Positions 16,672 through 26,393 of a stretch of DNA of 64,000 nt are shown here, in pieces. Positions within the stretch are counted from its first letter, which is position 1. Each line of letters opens with the position of its first letter. Position numbers and translations under genes: made by a program. The notes beneath the pieces were generated by a model. The model made no database searches and had not been told where the DNA came from. It was given only the letters and a program-made list of their open reading frames with translations. The stretch lies in NCBI RefSeq assembly GCF_009668025.1, contig NZ_WJXZ01000011.1, positions 124,001 to 188,000 of the forward strand, given 5' to 3'. Origin of the DNA: Larkinella terrae. GTDB lineage: Bacteria; Bacteroidota; Bacteroidia; Cytophagales; Spirosomataceae.

Positions 16672-19050
16672 ATGAAATACCTGGTTTTTATCGTGCTCGT
16701 TTCCGGCGGTATTTCGTTTCGACTGAACGCCCAGACCGCTGATCGCTTGGGGGAAGTCCACGGTTTTCTGGTGGATTCGATCAGCAGAAAACCGGTCGGT
16801 TTTGCCACGGTTTCGCTGTTCCGAACGAATAAAATGGCGGATGGAACCCTGGCGGATAGTCTGGGGCAGTTTGCGGTGAAAAATCTTTCGTATGGTTCCT
16901 ACAGCGTTACCTTAAGCGCCGTAGGCTACCGATCGTTGCAAATCCCGATGCTGGTGATCGATTCGCTGAACCCGGTTTTGAATCTGGGAACGTTCGTCCT
17001 CAGTCCGGACGTCAGGACGCTGCAACTGGTGACGGTTCGGGGACAAAAACCGCTGATCGAGCAGCGGGCCGACGGAATTGTTTTTAATGTGGAAAGTTTG
17101 CCGCCCATTGCCGGGAGCAGCGCTGCGGATATTCTGCGGAGAGTGCCGCTGTTGAACGTCGATGCCGACGGCGGTCTTTCCATCCGGGGTAGTTCGCAGG
17201 TTCGGGTGTTTATCGACGGAAAACCGTCCGATCTGTATGCCTCGTCGGTGGCGGATGCGCTCAAATCCATCGGGGGCGGAAATATTGTGAAGGTCGAAGT
17301 GATTACGCATCCGTCGGCCCGTTACGACGCCGAAGGAACGGATGGCGTGGTGAACATCATCACCCGAAAAGCGCAAACTAATGCCACCAACGGCAATCTG
17401 GGCGGTATTCTGGGAAACCGTACCCAAAACATCCTGGCTGATTTGCAGCACAAACACGGCAAATGGCTGGTCAAAGCCGACGGTTTTTACCAGCTCTACC
17501 GGAACCGGAACGGGGCCGTGCTGGAACGGGAAATGAATGATTTCCGCATTGTTCAGAAAAGCGAAACCCGGCAAACGGGCCGCTACTTTTTTGGCGGAAC
17601 GAACGTCATCTACAGCCTGGATTCCAACCATACGCTCAGCGCAGGGTATCGTCTGCGCTCGACACCCAATCGAACGAAGACGATTATCGATAATTATTTC
17701 GTTGAAAATGAGACGCTTTCACCTGGCTTTCAACGAAACCTGGATGTTCCGCTGGGCAACCACGGAAGTACGTTCAGCGTGGGGTATACCGGTAATTCCA
17801 AAGACAAAAAGAAGGAATTTTCCCTGTTGGCCATGTCGTTCCGGTTTAAAGGGACAAACCGCTACGAACTCGGACAAACCGGCGCCGATCAGCCCGATTA
17901 CCGGGAGAATTTCAACAGCAAAACCGAAAACCGCGATTTTACGCTTCAGGCCGATTATTCACAGGCTTTCAACGAGCGTCTGAAGTGGGAAACCGGGGCT
18001 AAACTGACGCGCAAAATTTTGAAAAGCGACAGCCGGTTTGGCATTTACAACTTTGATCATCCGGAATATGTAAACGATCCAACGCGCTCCAATGATTTCG
18101 CTTACCAAAGCTCGGTGTACGCTTTGTATACGAGTTTCAACCTGAAAACCGGAAAATGGCAGTTCGTTGCCGGAACGCGTTACGAAAAAACCAGCCTGAA
18201 TGCCAGGTTTAAAGACACCGCGCTCCGGATACCCTCGTTCGACAACCTGGTTCCGAACCTGCTGATCAGCCGGACAGTGGGCCCAAAAAGCATTCTCAAA
18301 CTGGGCTATACCCTGAAGCTGGTACGCCCCTATTTTTCCTACCTGAACCCGACGGTAAACAACAGCGATTCACTCATCATCCAGTTCGGAAATCCGTACC
18401 TGCGTCCGGAAATTACGCGCCGGTTTCAGTTGAGTTATTCCCGAACCACCACCCACTTATTCACGGACATCGCGCTGTTTTACAACCACAACCGGAACAG
18501 CATCGAGAGCATCCGAACGACCCGGCCCGACGGCGTTTTTGAGAACACCTGGCAGAACATCGGCCGGAACAGGCGGCTGGGTTTATCGGCCACCTTGAGC
18601 TGGAAACCGTCGTCGAAACTGTCGGTGGGCGCAACGCTTACGGCGCAGTACGTCTGGCTGGAAAGCCGCGCGCTCCGCATCACCAACCGGGGCCTGATGC
18701 GCGAGTTTGTGCCGACCATTACGTATAAACTACCCCACGGATTCAGCGTTTATTTTTACGGTTTTTTCGACGCGAAAAACATCCGGCTCCAGGGCACCCG
18801 GACGGGCTGGAAATACTACAGCCTGACGTTCAGCAAACAATCTAAAAATGAGCGGTTTAACCTGAGCCTGCGACTGGATACCATCTTCACGCCCTTCACG
18901 TTTATCACGGAAGAAACCGTCTCGGATTCCTTTTATCAAACCCAGACGTTCCGGGTGCAGAACCAGCACATGCGGCTGACGTTCTCGTATAAACTCGGTA
19001 AAAAGGAAATCAAAGGGCCGCGCGTCCGGCAAACGGATAATCCCGAGTAG
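16672..19050 (+). CDS. Outer-membrane beta-barrel protein of the TonB-receptor-like OMP_b-brl_3 family
   Basis: 792 residues from the ATG at 16672 (MKYLVFIVLVSG), where the signal peptide ending RLNAQ begins. Residues ~25-110 form a carboxypeptidase-regulatory-like beta-sandwich, ~120-220 a TonB plug domain (ADILRRVPLLNVDADGGLSIRGSSQVRVFIDG), and the rest is a large beta-barrel of the family common in Bacteroidota. Unlike SusC it has no SusD partner. Its stop is 3 bp from the stop of the convergent SGNH hydrolase. Ligand unknown. Confidence 0.88.
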   Translation: MKYLVFIVLVSGGISFRLNAQTADRLGEVHGFLVDSISRKPVGFATVSLFRTNKMADGTLADSLGQFAVKNLSYGSYSVTLSAVGYRSLQIPMLVIDSLNPVLNLGTFVLSPDVRTLQLVTVRGQKPLIEQRADGIVFNVESLPPIAGSSAADILRRVPLLNVDADGGLSIRGSSQVRVFIDGKPSDLYASSVADALKSIGGGNIVKVEVITHPSARYDAEGTDGVVNIITRKAQTNATNGNLGGILGNRTQNILADLQHKHGKWLVKADGFYQLYRNRNGAVLEREMNDFRIVQKSETRQTGRYFFGGTNVIYSLDSNHTLSAGYRLRSTPNRTKTIIDNYFVENETLSPGFQRNLDVPLGNHGSTFSVGYTGNSKDKKKEFSLLAMSFRFKGTNRYELGQTGADQPDYRENFNSKTENRDFTLQADYSQAFNERLKWETGAKLTRKILKSDSRFGIYNFDHPEYVNDPTRSNDFAYQSSVYALYTSFNLKTGKWQFVAGTRYEKTSLNARFKDTALRIPSFDNLVPNLLISRTVGPKSILKLGYTLKLVRPYFSYLNPTVNNSDSLIIQFGNPYLRPEITRRFQLSYSRTTTHLFTDIALFYNHNRNSIESIRTTRPDGVFENTWQNIGRNRRLGLSATLSWKPSSKLSVGATLTAQYVWLESRALRITNRGLMREFVPTITYKLPHGFSVYFYGFFDAKNIRLQGTRTGWKYYSLTFSKQSKNERFNLSLRLDTIFTPFTFITEETVSDSFYQTQTFRVQNQHMRLTFSYKLGKKEIKGPRVRQTDNPE

Positions 19051-19053
19051 TCC

Positions 19054-20871
19054 TTACTTTTTCCGTTTTTGACCGGTTTCGGCGGGTTTCAGGGCCTGCT
19101 CCGGGGCTTTCAGAAACGGCTGAAGTTTGGCCGCAAACTGCCGGTAACCTTCCGCATTCGGGTGCAAACCGTCGCTGAACAGGGCCTCGTCGATTTTGCC
19201 GTCCGGTTTCAGAAAAACCGTACCGGGCTGGGCAAACCGGATGTTAGCTTCTCCGGCCATTTGCGCCAGTTCTTCGTTGAGGTTCGTCAGGCGTTTTTCT
19301 TCGTTCCGGCGCGGCAGAATGCCAATCAGCAGGATTTCGGCCGTGGGTTGCCGCACCTTGATGGCCTGCACCAGAAATTTGAGTCCGGCCGTAATTTCCG
19401 CATCTGTATTGATTCCCAGGTTGTTTGTGCCGATCATGAGCACGACCTGAGCCGCTTTGTACCCATCGAGTTCGCCATGATACACCCGCCAGAGTACGTT
19501 TTCGATCCGGTCCCAGCCGTAGCCCAGATTCTGCACACCCAGCGGTTCCATGACGGCTTTCCAGGAATCGGCACCGGCCGCGCGGGGCGCCACCGGCTCA
19601 CCACCCCAGTAGTGCGTGATCGAATTGCCCATGTAAACGATGCGGGGCGGATTGGTTTTTACCCGGGCCATGATCTCGTGGTGGCGGGTCTGCCAGTCGT
19701 AAATACGCCAGTCGCGGGTCTGGGTACGCGGTTTTGTTGTCGAAAAGATCCCGGACGGTTCGTTCAGAATGGCGCGCAGGCTCTTCTCGTACGCTTCGGC
19801 ATATTGCTGCATGCCCAGATCCGACGGGTGCGTGCCGTCCACCATCGCGTCCGAATCCAGGTTGATCTGCGACTTGGGCAGCAAAAACAGCTGGTCGATT
19901 CCTTCGCCTTTCAACTGCGTGAACGCCCGTCGCATCACCTCGTTAACCTCGGTGTAATAATTCCGGCGCAGCGGACTGATGCCGCCGTCGGTATATCCCG
20001 CGTGTTCCACCAGCAGAATCGGCGTGGTCGGTTGTTTTTGCCGAAGGTTCTTCACCGCATCCACAATCAGGGTGTAGACATCCTCCAGCTTCCGGTCGCC
20101 GTTGGCGATCAGGTTCGGCAGGCAGTCCAGCACGTAGATTTTCGCATCCAGCTGCGCTACGCGGTCCACGACTTCCTTTTCCAGCCGACCATTGCCCGAA
20201 AACGCCAGGTTGATCAGCGGTCGGTCCATTTTCCGGCCCAGAATTGCAGTCCAGGCCATTCCCGCCCGCGACGCACAACCACCCTGTGCGATGGACGTGC
20301 CGTACACCACGATCGGTTTATCGACCCGAACGGGCAGGGGCGTGAGCGTTACGCCTTTCGGAACGCCGATTTCGAGCCATTTCAGCGTGTTGTAAAGCGG
20401 CAGGTACAAGCGAAATTCCCGGCCTTTTTCGGTGGGTTCCATATTGGCGTATTCGTACCGGATGGTATCTCCGAACGCGTATTTTCCGTTGCACCACAAC
20501 CAGTCGCCATCGTAGTTGGCTGCGTAGAGATCGACGCCACTGACGCCGGTTGCGGGCATGTGCGGCAAACTGTGGCGGCCACTCACCGCGTACCGAACCA
20601 CAATTTTGTCGGTATTGGCCCGAAACCGGATCATCAATCCGGCGGAGTTGCGCGACAAATCCCAGACGGCTTTGCGAACGCTTTTTTCGGATTCGGCGGG
20701 CAAGCGGTCATACGGATTCTGGATGTCCTTGCCCCGCCAGCCCTGGCCCTCGATGACCGGGAAATCGGCCTGCGTGGGGTTCCACCAGACATATTCGGTT
20801 GGGGCTTGGGCAAAAACCGGTACGCAATTCAGGTAAATGAATACACCAAGGAGGAGAAGCGATTTTTTCAT
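19054..20871 (-). CDS. Tandem SGNH/GDSL hydrolase, exported
   Basis: 605 residues with a signal peptide ending VFAQ. An N-terminal beta-sandwich (~25-185) is followed by a first SGNH hydrolase domain (~190-365: YGTSIAQGG with the nucleophile Ser, LINLAFSGNG, DGTHPSD with the catalytic Asp/His) and then a second complete SGNH domain (~405-590: YMGNSITHYWGG, MIGTNN, DGLHPNAEGY). Both catalytic sets look intact. Such enzymes deacylate carbohydrates or lipids; two active domains in one chain suggest two ester positions or substrates on the same polymer. Acetyl-esterase activity is an inference. Confidence 0.88.
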   Translation of the reverse strand: MKKSLLLLGVFIYLNCVPVFAQAPTEYVWWNPTQADFPVIEGQGWRGKDIQNPYDRLPAESEKSVRKAVWDLSRNSAGLMIRFRANTDKIVVRYAVSGRHSLPHMPATGVSGVDLYAANYDGDWLWCNGKYAFGDTIRYEYANMEPTEKGREFRLYLPLYNTLKWLEIGVPKGVTLTPLPVRVDKPIVVYGTSIAQGGCASRAGMAWTAILGRKMDRPLINLAFSGNGRLEKEVVDRVAQLDAKIYVLDCLPNLIANGDRKLEDVYTLIVDAVKNLRQKQPTTPILLVEHAGYTDGGISPLRRNYYTEVNEVMRRAFTQLKGEGIDQLFLLPKSQINLDSDAMVDGTHPSDLGMQQYAEAYEKSLRAILNEPSGIFSTTKPRTQTRDWRIYDWQTRHHEIMARVKTNPPRIVYMGNSITHYWGGEPVAPRAAGADSWKAVMEPLGVQNLGYGWDRIENVLWRVYHGELDGYKAAQVVLMIGTNNLGINTDAEITAGLKFLVQAIKVRQPTAEILLIGILPRRNEEKRLTNLNEELAQMAGEANIRFAQPGTVFLKPDGKIDEALFSDGLHPNAEGYRQFAAKLQPFLKAPEQALKPAETGQKRKK

Positions 20872-21081
20872 AGAAGGGTTGCAGGCTGCGAGGAATAGCG
20901 GGGTGATCTACGCCAAAAATACGCAGGAAGTTAACAAAGTAAATCACCGACCCCGGTTTTGTCTTTGACCGGTTTTCTGAGTTGTTCCGAAAGAGGGAAA
21001 AACCGCTTATCCAGGGCAGTGAAACGGGCGGTCTGGTTGGAAAAACGCAAAGTGATCCGGTTTGAGAAACCGGATTGGTAG

Positions 21082-21501
21082 TCAATCTTTAAGTTTTCCG
21101 TAACTATTGTGATAGGCTTTTCCTTCTTTGGGGTGCGTAAATTTCAAAGCTGACCAGGTGTCGTCGATGCGTATGCTTTTGCTTTCCACCAGTCCGCAGT
21201 CATACCCGATTTCAATCACTTTGGTCAGCGTCAGATCAGTACCCTTCTGTCCGGCTTTTGGCCACGACACCCACAGCATGCCGCCGGTTTTTAGGTGGTT
21301 TTTCAGCGTCGGCAATTTCTCGTAAAGCTCGGTCTGCTTGATTGCAAAGATGTGCAGGTAATCGAATTTACCCGTCAGGTTAGTTTCGATGGTAAGGTCT
21401 GGCAGCTCGATTGCGTCAACAGCCTCAGCGGGCGCGTTGATGAACAGCGCACGAAATCCGGCCTTCAGGCCCATTTTTACGGATACCGGTTTTGTCATCA
21501 T
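21082..21501 (-). CDS. DUF3052-type small protein
   Basis: 139 residues, a methyltransferase-like alpha/beta fold without an obvious SAM-binding glycine loop (FDYLHIFAIKQTELYEKLPTLK, GGMLWVSWPKAG, DDTWSALKF). Matches my recollection of the DUF3052 family, whose role is unknown. Two adjacent ATGs (21501, 21498) are equally possible starts. Stand-alone gene; 210 bp of non-coding sequence separate it from the SGNH gene, including a small CCGGTTT/AAACCGG hairpin near its 3' end. Confidence 0.75.
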   Translation of the reverse strand: MMTKPVSVKMGLKAGFRALFINAPAEAVDAIELPDLTIETNLTGKFDYLHIFAIKQTELYEKLPTLKNHLKTGGMLWVSWPKAGQKGTDLTLTKVIEIGYDCGLVESKSIRIDDTWSALKFTHPKEGKAYHNSYGKLKD

Positions 21502-21616
21502 TCTCAGGAGCGGTTTGTGAAATCGCCTGATAAGGTCAGTATTTATCTGTTATTACCGGATTTTGCGTAATTTGTTCAGCGCTAATGTGTTTATAAAACC
21601 GTACTTTTAGATTCAT

Positions 21617-21943
21617 ATGGACCAAACCAGCATTCAGCCTTTATTGACTTCGTTTAAAAAAGAAGCCCAGCGACTTTATCAGGATCGTCTGGCTGCGCTG
21701 TACTTATTTGGTTCATACGCCCGTGGAGATGCCGGCGACTATTCGGACGTGGATATTCTGGTGGTTCTCAATGATGAAATGATTTCACCTTTTCAGGAAC
21801 TGGAAACAATGGGCGATTTCACATTCGAACTGGAATTAACTCACGAAAAACCCATTCAAATTGTTCCCACCACAAAAAAGCAGTTTAACAAGCTTTCCAG
21901 TCCTTTGTATCACAATGTCAAGCGCGAGGGGCTGGCTTTATGA
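21617..21943 (+). CDS. MNT-type nucleotidyltransferase (MntA-like), without a HEPN partner
   Basis: 108 residues. Carries the minimal nucleotidyltransferase signature GSx10DxD (G32-S33, D44, D46 in FGSYARGDAGDYSDVDILVV). In MntA/HepT modules this protein is an antitoxin that AMPylates the HEPN RNase toxin encoded immediately downstream. Here the stop codon overlaps an ATG (ATGA), the usual HEPN start arrangement, but the overlapping frame ends after nine codons, so no HEPN gene follows. Lower GC than the flanking genes. Either an orphan antitoxin or a decayed module. Confidence 0.85.
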   Translation: MDQTSIQPLLTSFKKEAQRLYQDRLAALYLFGSYARGDAGDYSDVDILVVLNDEMISPFQELETMGDFTFELELTHEKPIQIVPTTKKQFNKLSSPLYHNVKREGLAL

Positions 21944-21998
21944 AGGTTTTTTCACGAGCCAAGATTTAAAGACCAAGTGGGGATCAGGCTCAACGCTT

Positions 21999-22181
21999 CT
22001 ACTTTTGTTTCTTTTGTAAAGGGTAGAGCTCCTTCGGCAATCCATGTTGGTGAATCTGCTCCTCGGCCTGTTTAAGCTTTTCCGGGAATAATGGGCTATC
22101 TCCGAACACTTCGTCCAGAATTGGATCGGTGGTGACCGTCGGTTTCGGCAACTGTACAGTCTGTTTCGTTGCGGTTTTCAT
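21999..22181 (-). CDS. Small hypothetical protein
   Basis: 60 residues, charged and proline-containing (DPILDEVFGDSPLFPEKLKQAEEQI, GLPKELYPL). It has no motif I recognise; the DPILDEVFG...AEEQI pattern looks like a real small protein rather than chance. It lies 76 nt downstream of the PIN toxin gene in the same orientation and could be co-transcribed with it. Could be an accessory or solitary antitoxin-like protein. Confidence 0.5.
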   Translation of the reverse strand: MKTATKQTVQLPKPTVTTDPILDEVFGDSPLFPEKLKQAEEQIHQHGLPKELYPLQKKQK

Positions 22182-22257
22182 TACAGTAAATTAACTGGCG
22201 GTTTCTGTCGATGGGTTAACGAAAGTTTACTTAGCAACGGATTGAGTCCCTAACATT

Positions 22258-22644
22258 TCAAAGGTCAACCAGTTTTAAATCGGGTATCCGACTAAAATGT
22301 TTTGTGTTTAATGTGGCTAACCGTAAACCGTGACATTTGGCAACAGCTGCGATTAAAACATCTTCTACTCCAATTGTCAAACCTTGCTTTCTCAATAGCA
22401 GAAAATCCTGACCGGCAATTTTAGCACACTCTGTATCAAAAGGAAGCACCGGCAAAATCTGGAATAATTTCTCCCAAAAGAAACTTTCATCGGTCTGATC
22501 TCCTCGCCACAACTCAAAAACACTAATTGATGTGGTCACAATCTCGTATTTTATTGTTAGATCAAACAACTCAGAACTGCCTTTTTGCAAGGTTCGGCGG
22601 TGGTTGATCAACAGATTGGTATCTACGCAGATTTTTTCGGCCAT
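22258..22644 (-). CDS. PIN-domain toxin (VapC-like)
   Basis: 128 residues with a PIN ribonuclease fold. The acidic metal-binding residues are visible as D8 (CVDTNLLI), E44 (VFELWRG) and D95 (GVEDVLIAA), with the C-terminal LNTKHFSRI strand typical of VapC. VapC toxins cleave tRNA or rRNA Mg2+-dependently. The start overlaps the 3' end of the upstream small gene by 22 bp, the usual antitoxin-toxin arrangement. Confidence 0.9.
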   Translation of the reverse strand: MAEKICVDTNLLINHRRTLQKGSSELFDLTIKYEIVTTSISVFELWRGDQTDESFFWEKLFQILPVLPFDTECAKIAGQDFLLLRKQGLTIGVEDVLIAAVAKCHGLRLATLNTKHFSRIPDLKLVDL

Positions 22645-22886
22645 TGGTTCAATGCGTTCCGCTTTTCTTCAATTTCATTCATTTCTTCAACAGTCATAGA
22701 CGGAGCTTTCAGCAATAGTTTTTGCAGCTCTGTTAGATTACCTTCCAATTCCGGTAATGCTTCCTTCACCGGGTCTTCAACCGGCAGTAGAATCATTTCA
22801 ATCGTTTCAGCCTCAAAGTCTTCCGGAAGCTCAACGGTTATGGTATTCCGCCCTTGCCGTTGAATAATTTTTCGTATGGCGTTCAT
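22623..22886 (-). CDS. Putative antitoxin of the PIN toxin
   Basis: 87 residues. The N-terminal ~35 residues (IIQRQGRNTITVELPEDFEAETIEMILLPVED) look like a small beta-rich DNA-binding or dimerisation part, and the acidic C-terminal half (ELQKLLLKAPSMTVEEMNEIEEKRNALNQWP) resembles toxin-neutralising tails. Assigned as antitoxin mainly from its position: first gene of a two-gene unit overlapping a VapC-like toxin. No close antitoxin family is recognised from sequence alone. Confidence 0.75.
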   Translation of the reverse strand: MNAIRKIIQRQGRNTITVELPEDFEAETIEMILLPVEDPVKEALPELEGNLTELQKLLLKAPSMTVEEMNEIEEKRNALNQWPKKSA

Positions 22887-23072
22887 AGGAATTTCATTTT
22901 CTAGTAAAAGAAATAATATTTAATAACTATATCCAAGCTTCTACTTTAATTAAGCCATTTCGGCAATAATTCGTCTGCATGAATATCCTTGTTCTATGCT
23001 CTTTATACTGCTAGCAAAATAGAATGATCGGGCGTTTTGCTGTTTTCCATGAATATGTAAATGATTATAACG

Positions 23073-23100
23073 ACAAAACCCCTGATATCAGGGGTTTTGT
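23073..23100 (-). terminator. Perfect palindromic terminator after nrdA
   Basis: A 28-bp perfect palindrome, ACAAAACCCCTGAT followed by its complement, 22 nt past the nrdA stop. The A/T-rich flanks give a T-tract on either strand, so it can stop transcription from both sides. Confidence 0.85.
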
Positions 23101-23121
23101 ATAAAAATAGTATGAAGCTTC

Positions 23122-25581
23122 TCAACTTCCACAAGCCTCACACCCTTCCGGATTGTCCAGCGAGCAGACCATCGCGGCATAGGCGGTTTCGGCTTCGCTG
23201 ACCTGCACCGGGTGCGCAGCGGCTCCCTCCTGGGCGTATTTCTCGTAGTTCAGCGGTTTTTCCATCGTTTCGACCAGCACCGGCTCCAGTTGCGCCGTCG
23301 CCTGTTTTTCGACCGTGAACTTCACGGCGTCGGCTGCAGCTTTTGTGCGGAGGTAGTACATACCGGTTTTAAGCCCGCGCTTCCAGGCGTGGAAGTGCAT
23401 CGACGTCAGTTTGCCGAAGTTGGCATCCACCATGTGGATGTTCAGCGACTGCGACTGGCAGATGAACGCACCGCGGTCGGCGGCCATGTCGATGACGGTT
23501 TTCTGCTTGATCTCCCAAACGGTTTTGTACAAGTCCTTGATATTCTGCGGAATACCCGGAATGTTCTGCACCGAGCCGTTGGCGGCAATCAGCATGTTTT
23601 TCATGCGGTCGTTCCACATGCCCAGCTTCACGAGGTCTTTCAGCAGGTATTTATTGACGACCACGAACTCGCCCGACAACACGCGACGGACGTAGATGTT
23701 GGACGTAAACGGCTCGAAACACTCGTTGTTGCCCAGAATCTGGCTGGTCGAAGCCGTCGGCATCGGTGCCAGCAGCAGCGAGTTCCGAACGCCGTGCTGA
23801 ACCACTTCTTTCCGCAGCGACTCCCAATCCCAGCGACCCGAATCCGGCGTCACACCCCACATATCGAACTGGAAGATGCCTTGTGAAATCGGCGAACCCT
23901 TCCAGGTTTGGTACGGACCGTATTGCTTCGCCTGTTCCATCGACGCCGTCATGGCGGCAAAGTAAATCGTCTCGAAAATATCCTTGTTCAACTGCTTCGC
24001 TTCGTCCGATTCGAACGGCATCCGCAGCATGATGAAGGCATCGGCCAGCCCCTGAACCCCCAGACCGATTGGCCGGTGGCGCATGTTCGAGCGACGGGCT
24101 TCTTCCACCGGATAGTAGTTGATGTCGATGATCTTGTTCAGGTTCTTGGTCGCAACCTTCGTGATTTCGTACAGTTTCTGGTGATCGAACCGCATAATGC
24201 CGTCGGCACCTCTCACGATGTATTTCGGCAGGGCAATCGACGCCAGGTTACAAACCGCTACTTCGTCGGCCGAGGTGTACTCGATGATTTCAGTGCAAAG
24301 GTTCGACGACTTGATCGTACCCAGGTTTTTCTGGTTCGACTTTGAGTTGGCCGCATCCTTGAACAGCATGTAGGGTGTACCGGTTTCGGTTTGCGATTCC
24401 AGGATTTCGTACCACAAATCCTGCGCTTTCACCTGCCGACGGAACCGGCCTTCGCGTTCGTATTGTTCGTAGAGTTCGACAAAAGCCTCGCCGTGGGTGT
24501 CAGCCAGACCAGGGCATTCGTGCGGACACATCAGCGACCAGACGTCGTTGTCTTCCACACGTTTCATGAACAGATCCGGCACCCAAAGGGCGTAGAACAG
24601 GTCACGGGCGCGGTTTTCTTCCTTGCCGTGATTTTTCTTCAGTTGCAGGAAATCAAAAATATCGGCGTGCCAGGGTTCCAGGTAAACCGCAAAAGAGCCT
24701 TTGCGTTTTCCGCCCCCCTGATCAACGTACCGCGCCGTGTCGTTGAACACGCGCAGCATCGGGATGATCCCGTTCGAAGTTCCGTTGGTTCCTTTGATGT
24801 ACGTACCGGTCGCGCGGATGTTGTGGATGCTCAGACCGATACCGCCCGCCGACTGCGAAATCTTGGCGGTTTGTTTCAGCGTGTCGTAAATGCCCTCGAT
24901 GCTGTCGTCTTTCATCGTCAGCAGGAAGCAGCTCGACATCTGCGGTTTGGGTGTTCCGGCGTTGAACAGCGTCGGCGTTGCGTGCGTAAACCACTTCTCC
25001 GACAGCAGGTTATAGGTTTCAACGGCCGCTTCCACATCGCTCATGTGAATCCCGACGGCCACGCGCATCAGCATGTGCTGCGGACGTTCGGCGATTTTGC
25101 CTTCCATCTTCAGCAGATACGATTTCTCCAGGGTTTTGTACCCGAAATAATCGTAGCCGTAATCGCGGTCATAAATAATCGTAGAATCAAGCAGAGCGGC
25201 ATTTTTCCGAACCACATCGTAGACTTCTTTCGAGATCAGCGCGGCATTTTCACCGGTTTTGGGGTCCACATAATTGTACAGCCGTTTGATCGTTCCCGAA
25301 AAGGACTTGTTGGTCTCTTTATGCAGGTTGGAAATGGCCATGCGGGCGGCCAGAATCGCATAATCCGGGTGACGGGTGGTCATCGAGGCCGCCGTTTCGG
25401 CCGCCAGATTGTCCAGTTCAGTCGTTTTGACACCGTCGTAAATCCCATTGACCACTTTCATTGACACCTCGATCGGCTGAACATAAGCGGGGTCTAAACC
25501 GTAGCACAATTTCTCGATCCGGGCGGTGATTTTGTCGAGTTTGACCGATTCCCGGCGGCCGTCACGCTTGATTACGTACAT
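23122..25581 (-). CDS. nrdA: Ribonucleoside-diphosphate reductase, alpha (large) subunit
   Basis: 819 residues, class I RNR large subunit, reducing NDPs to dNDPs in the cytoplasm with a NrdB-type radical subunit. N-terminal ATP-cone (~1-95, [18 protein letters not shown]), then the ten-stranded barrel with [16 protein letters not shown] (redox Cys), NLCTEI (radical-site Cys), NLASIAL and [19 protein letters not shown]. The C-terminal tail CEACGS carries the CxxC pair that is re-reduced by thioredoxin or glutaredoxin. No nrdB is encoded in the window, so the small subunit is elsewhere. A 480-bp upstream region separates it from divergent rpmE2. Confidence 0.96.
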   Translation of the reverse strand: MYVIKRDGRRESVKLDKITARIEKLCYGLDPAYVQPIEVSMKVVNGIYDGVKTTELDNLAAETAASMTTRHPDYAILAARMAISNLHKETNKSFSGTIKRLYNYVDPKTGENAALISKEVYDVVRKNAALLDSTIIYDRDYGYDYFGYKTLEKSYLLKMEGKIAERPQHMLMRVAVGIHMSDVEAAVETYNLLSEKWFTHATPTLFNAGTPKPQMSSCFLLTMKDDSIEGIYDTLKQTAKISQSAGGIGLSIHNIRATGTYIKGTNGTSNGIIPMLRVFNDTARYVDQGGGKRKGSFAVYLEPWHADIFDFLQLKKNHGKEENRARDLFYALWVPDLFMKRVEDNDVWSLMCPHECPGLADTHGEAFVELYEQYEREGRFRRQVKAQDLWYEILESQTETGTPYMLFKDAANSKSNQKNLGTIKSSNLCTEIIEYTSADEVAVCNLASIALPKYIVRGADGIMRFDHQKLYEITKVATKNLNKIIDINYYPVEEARRSNMRHRPIGLGVQGLADAFIMLRMPFESDEAKQLNKDIFETIYFAAMTASMEQAKQYGPYQTWKGSPISQGIFQFDMWGVTPDSGRWDWESLRKEVVQHGVRNSLLLAPMPTASTSQILGNNECFEPFTSNIYVRRVLSGEFVVVNKYLLKDLVKLGMWNDRMKNMLIAANGSVQNIPGIPQNIKDLYKTVWEIKQKTVIDMAADRGAFICQSQSLNIHMVDANFGKLTSMHFHAWKRGLKTGMYYLRTKAAADAVKFTVEKQATAQLEPVLVETMEKPLNYEKYAQEGAAAHPVQVSEAETAYAAMVCSLDNPEGCEACGS

Positions 25582-25642
25582 AATATATGTGGAATGTTGT
25601 AGTAAATATATGTTGAATAGATGGACTCTTTTGATTGATTCC

Positions 25643-25675
25643 TAAAGGTACTACGGAGTATTACAACAAAACAAA
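25643..25675 (-). promoter_or_regulatory. Candidate nrdA promoter
   Basis: On the minus strand TTTG (25675-25672), 21 nt, then TACCTTTA (25650-25643), one mismatch from the Bacteroidota TAnnTTTG -7 box. About 60 nt upstream of the nrdA start. The rest of 25676-25945 is AT-rich, non-coding and contains a GTTCGAAC palindrome among several TGTTCG words; no further gene is seen. Confidence 0.4.
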
Positions 25676-25946
25676 GCGGAATGTTCGCTAGTGTTCGAAC
25701 AACTTAGAAATGTTCTAACTTTGGGCCGTGTTAAGAAACTGTTAAGAGCTTACGCAGAATTACTTATGAAAAGCCTATCGGGAAAACAGTCTAAAAAACT
25801 TGATAGGGATAATTTAGCTAACGGTATTGGCCCCTTTCTAAAACACTGATTGTTACTGAATTGTTACCCAAATTGCCGAAAAAGCAATAAAAAATCAATC
25901 AAGAGTAACATACTTTTTTTGACGAAAACAAAAGCTATCGAAGTGG

Positions 25947-25977
25947 TTGGAATCCAATTAGAAAGTCTGTACCTTTG
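25947..25977 (+). promoter_or_regulatory. Bacteroidota-type promoter for rpmE2
   Basis: TTG at 25947-25949, 20-nt spacer, then TACCTTTG at 25970-25977, an exact TAnnTTTG -7 box. Transcription would start near 25984, giving a leader of about 80 nt before the rpmE2 ATG, long enough for autogenous control. Confidence 0.75.
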
Positions 25978-26064
25978 CACTCCTTAAATCCACTACCGCA
26001 ATTGGTTAGGTGGTAAAGAGATTCGTTCAAGAACCGATTTATTTTTGTAATACTATATTTTGTC

Positions 26065-26307
26065 ATGAAAAAAGGCATACACCCGGAGTATAGAGAAGTG
26101 GTGTTCTGGGATCTGACCAGCGACCACAAATTTCTTTCCCGCTCAACCATTCAAACGAAGGATACAATCGAATACGAAGGGAATACCTATCCGGTTGTGA
26201 AAGTCGAAGTAAGTTCTGAGTCGCACCCCTTTTATACCGGCAAGAACGTTCTGCTCGACACCGCAGGTCGTGTTGACAAGTTCCTGAAGCGGTACGGTAA
26301 GAAATAA
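26065..26307 (+). CDS. rpmE2: 50S ribosomal protein L31, type B
   Basis: 80 residues, full-length L31 of the zinc-independent type B (no CxxC motifs): [55 protein letters not shown]. Structural protein of the large subunit. Monocistronic: own promoter at 25947-25977 and own terminator at 26329-26362. Confidence 0.97.
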   Translation: MKKGIHPEYREVVFWDLTSDHKFLSRSTIQTKDTIEYEGNTYPVVKVEVSSESHPFYTGKNVLLDTAGRVDKFLKRYGKK

Positions 26308-26328
26308 TTCCTATCTACCCCTGAAAAA

Positions 26329-26362
26329 GCCGCCATTAGAACATTCTGATGGCGGTTTTTTT
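26329..26362 (+). terminator. Terminator after rpmE2
   Basis: CCGCCATTAGAA pairs with TTCTGATGGCGG (one G-T pair) around a 3-nt loop, followed by TTTTTTT. Confidence 0.88.
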
Positions 26363-26393
26363 GTTTTCTTTACGTGATCACTTTCCGGTTTTT

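Noticed and set aside
19069-20898. 609-codon plus-strand frame opposite the tandem SGNH gene
   Set aside because: Exactly covers the SGNH gene; the translation has no recognisable domain or signal, while the minus strand has two intact catalytic sets.
21942-21971. Nine-codon frame overlapping the MNT stop as a HEPN gene
   Set aside because: Too short and without HEPN motifs; only the ATGA overlap recalls a HEPN start, so it was noted but not annotated.
25680-25735. NrdR box upstream of nrdA
   Set aside because: The region has TGTTCG words and a GTTCGAAC palindrome, but nothing close enough to the ACAnnATATnTnGTG-like NrdR pattern in a paired arrangement.
25980-26060. Possible tRNA or structured RNA in the rpmE2 leader
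   Set aside because: No cloverleaf, anticodon stem or T-loop GTTCnAnnC could be aligned; treated as a plain leader of unknown structure.
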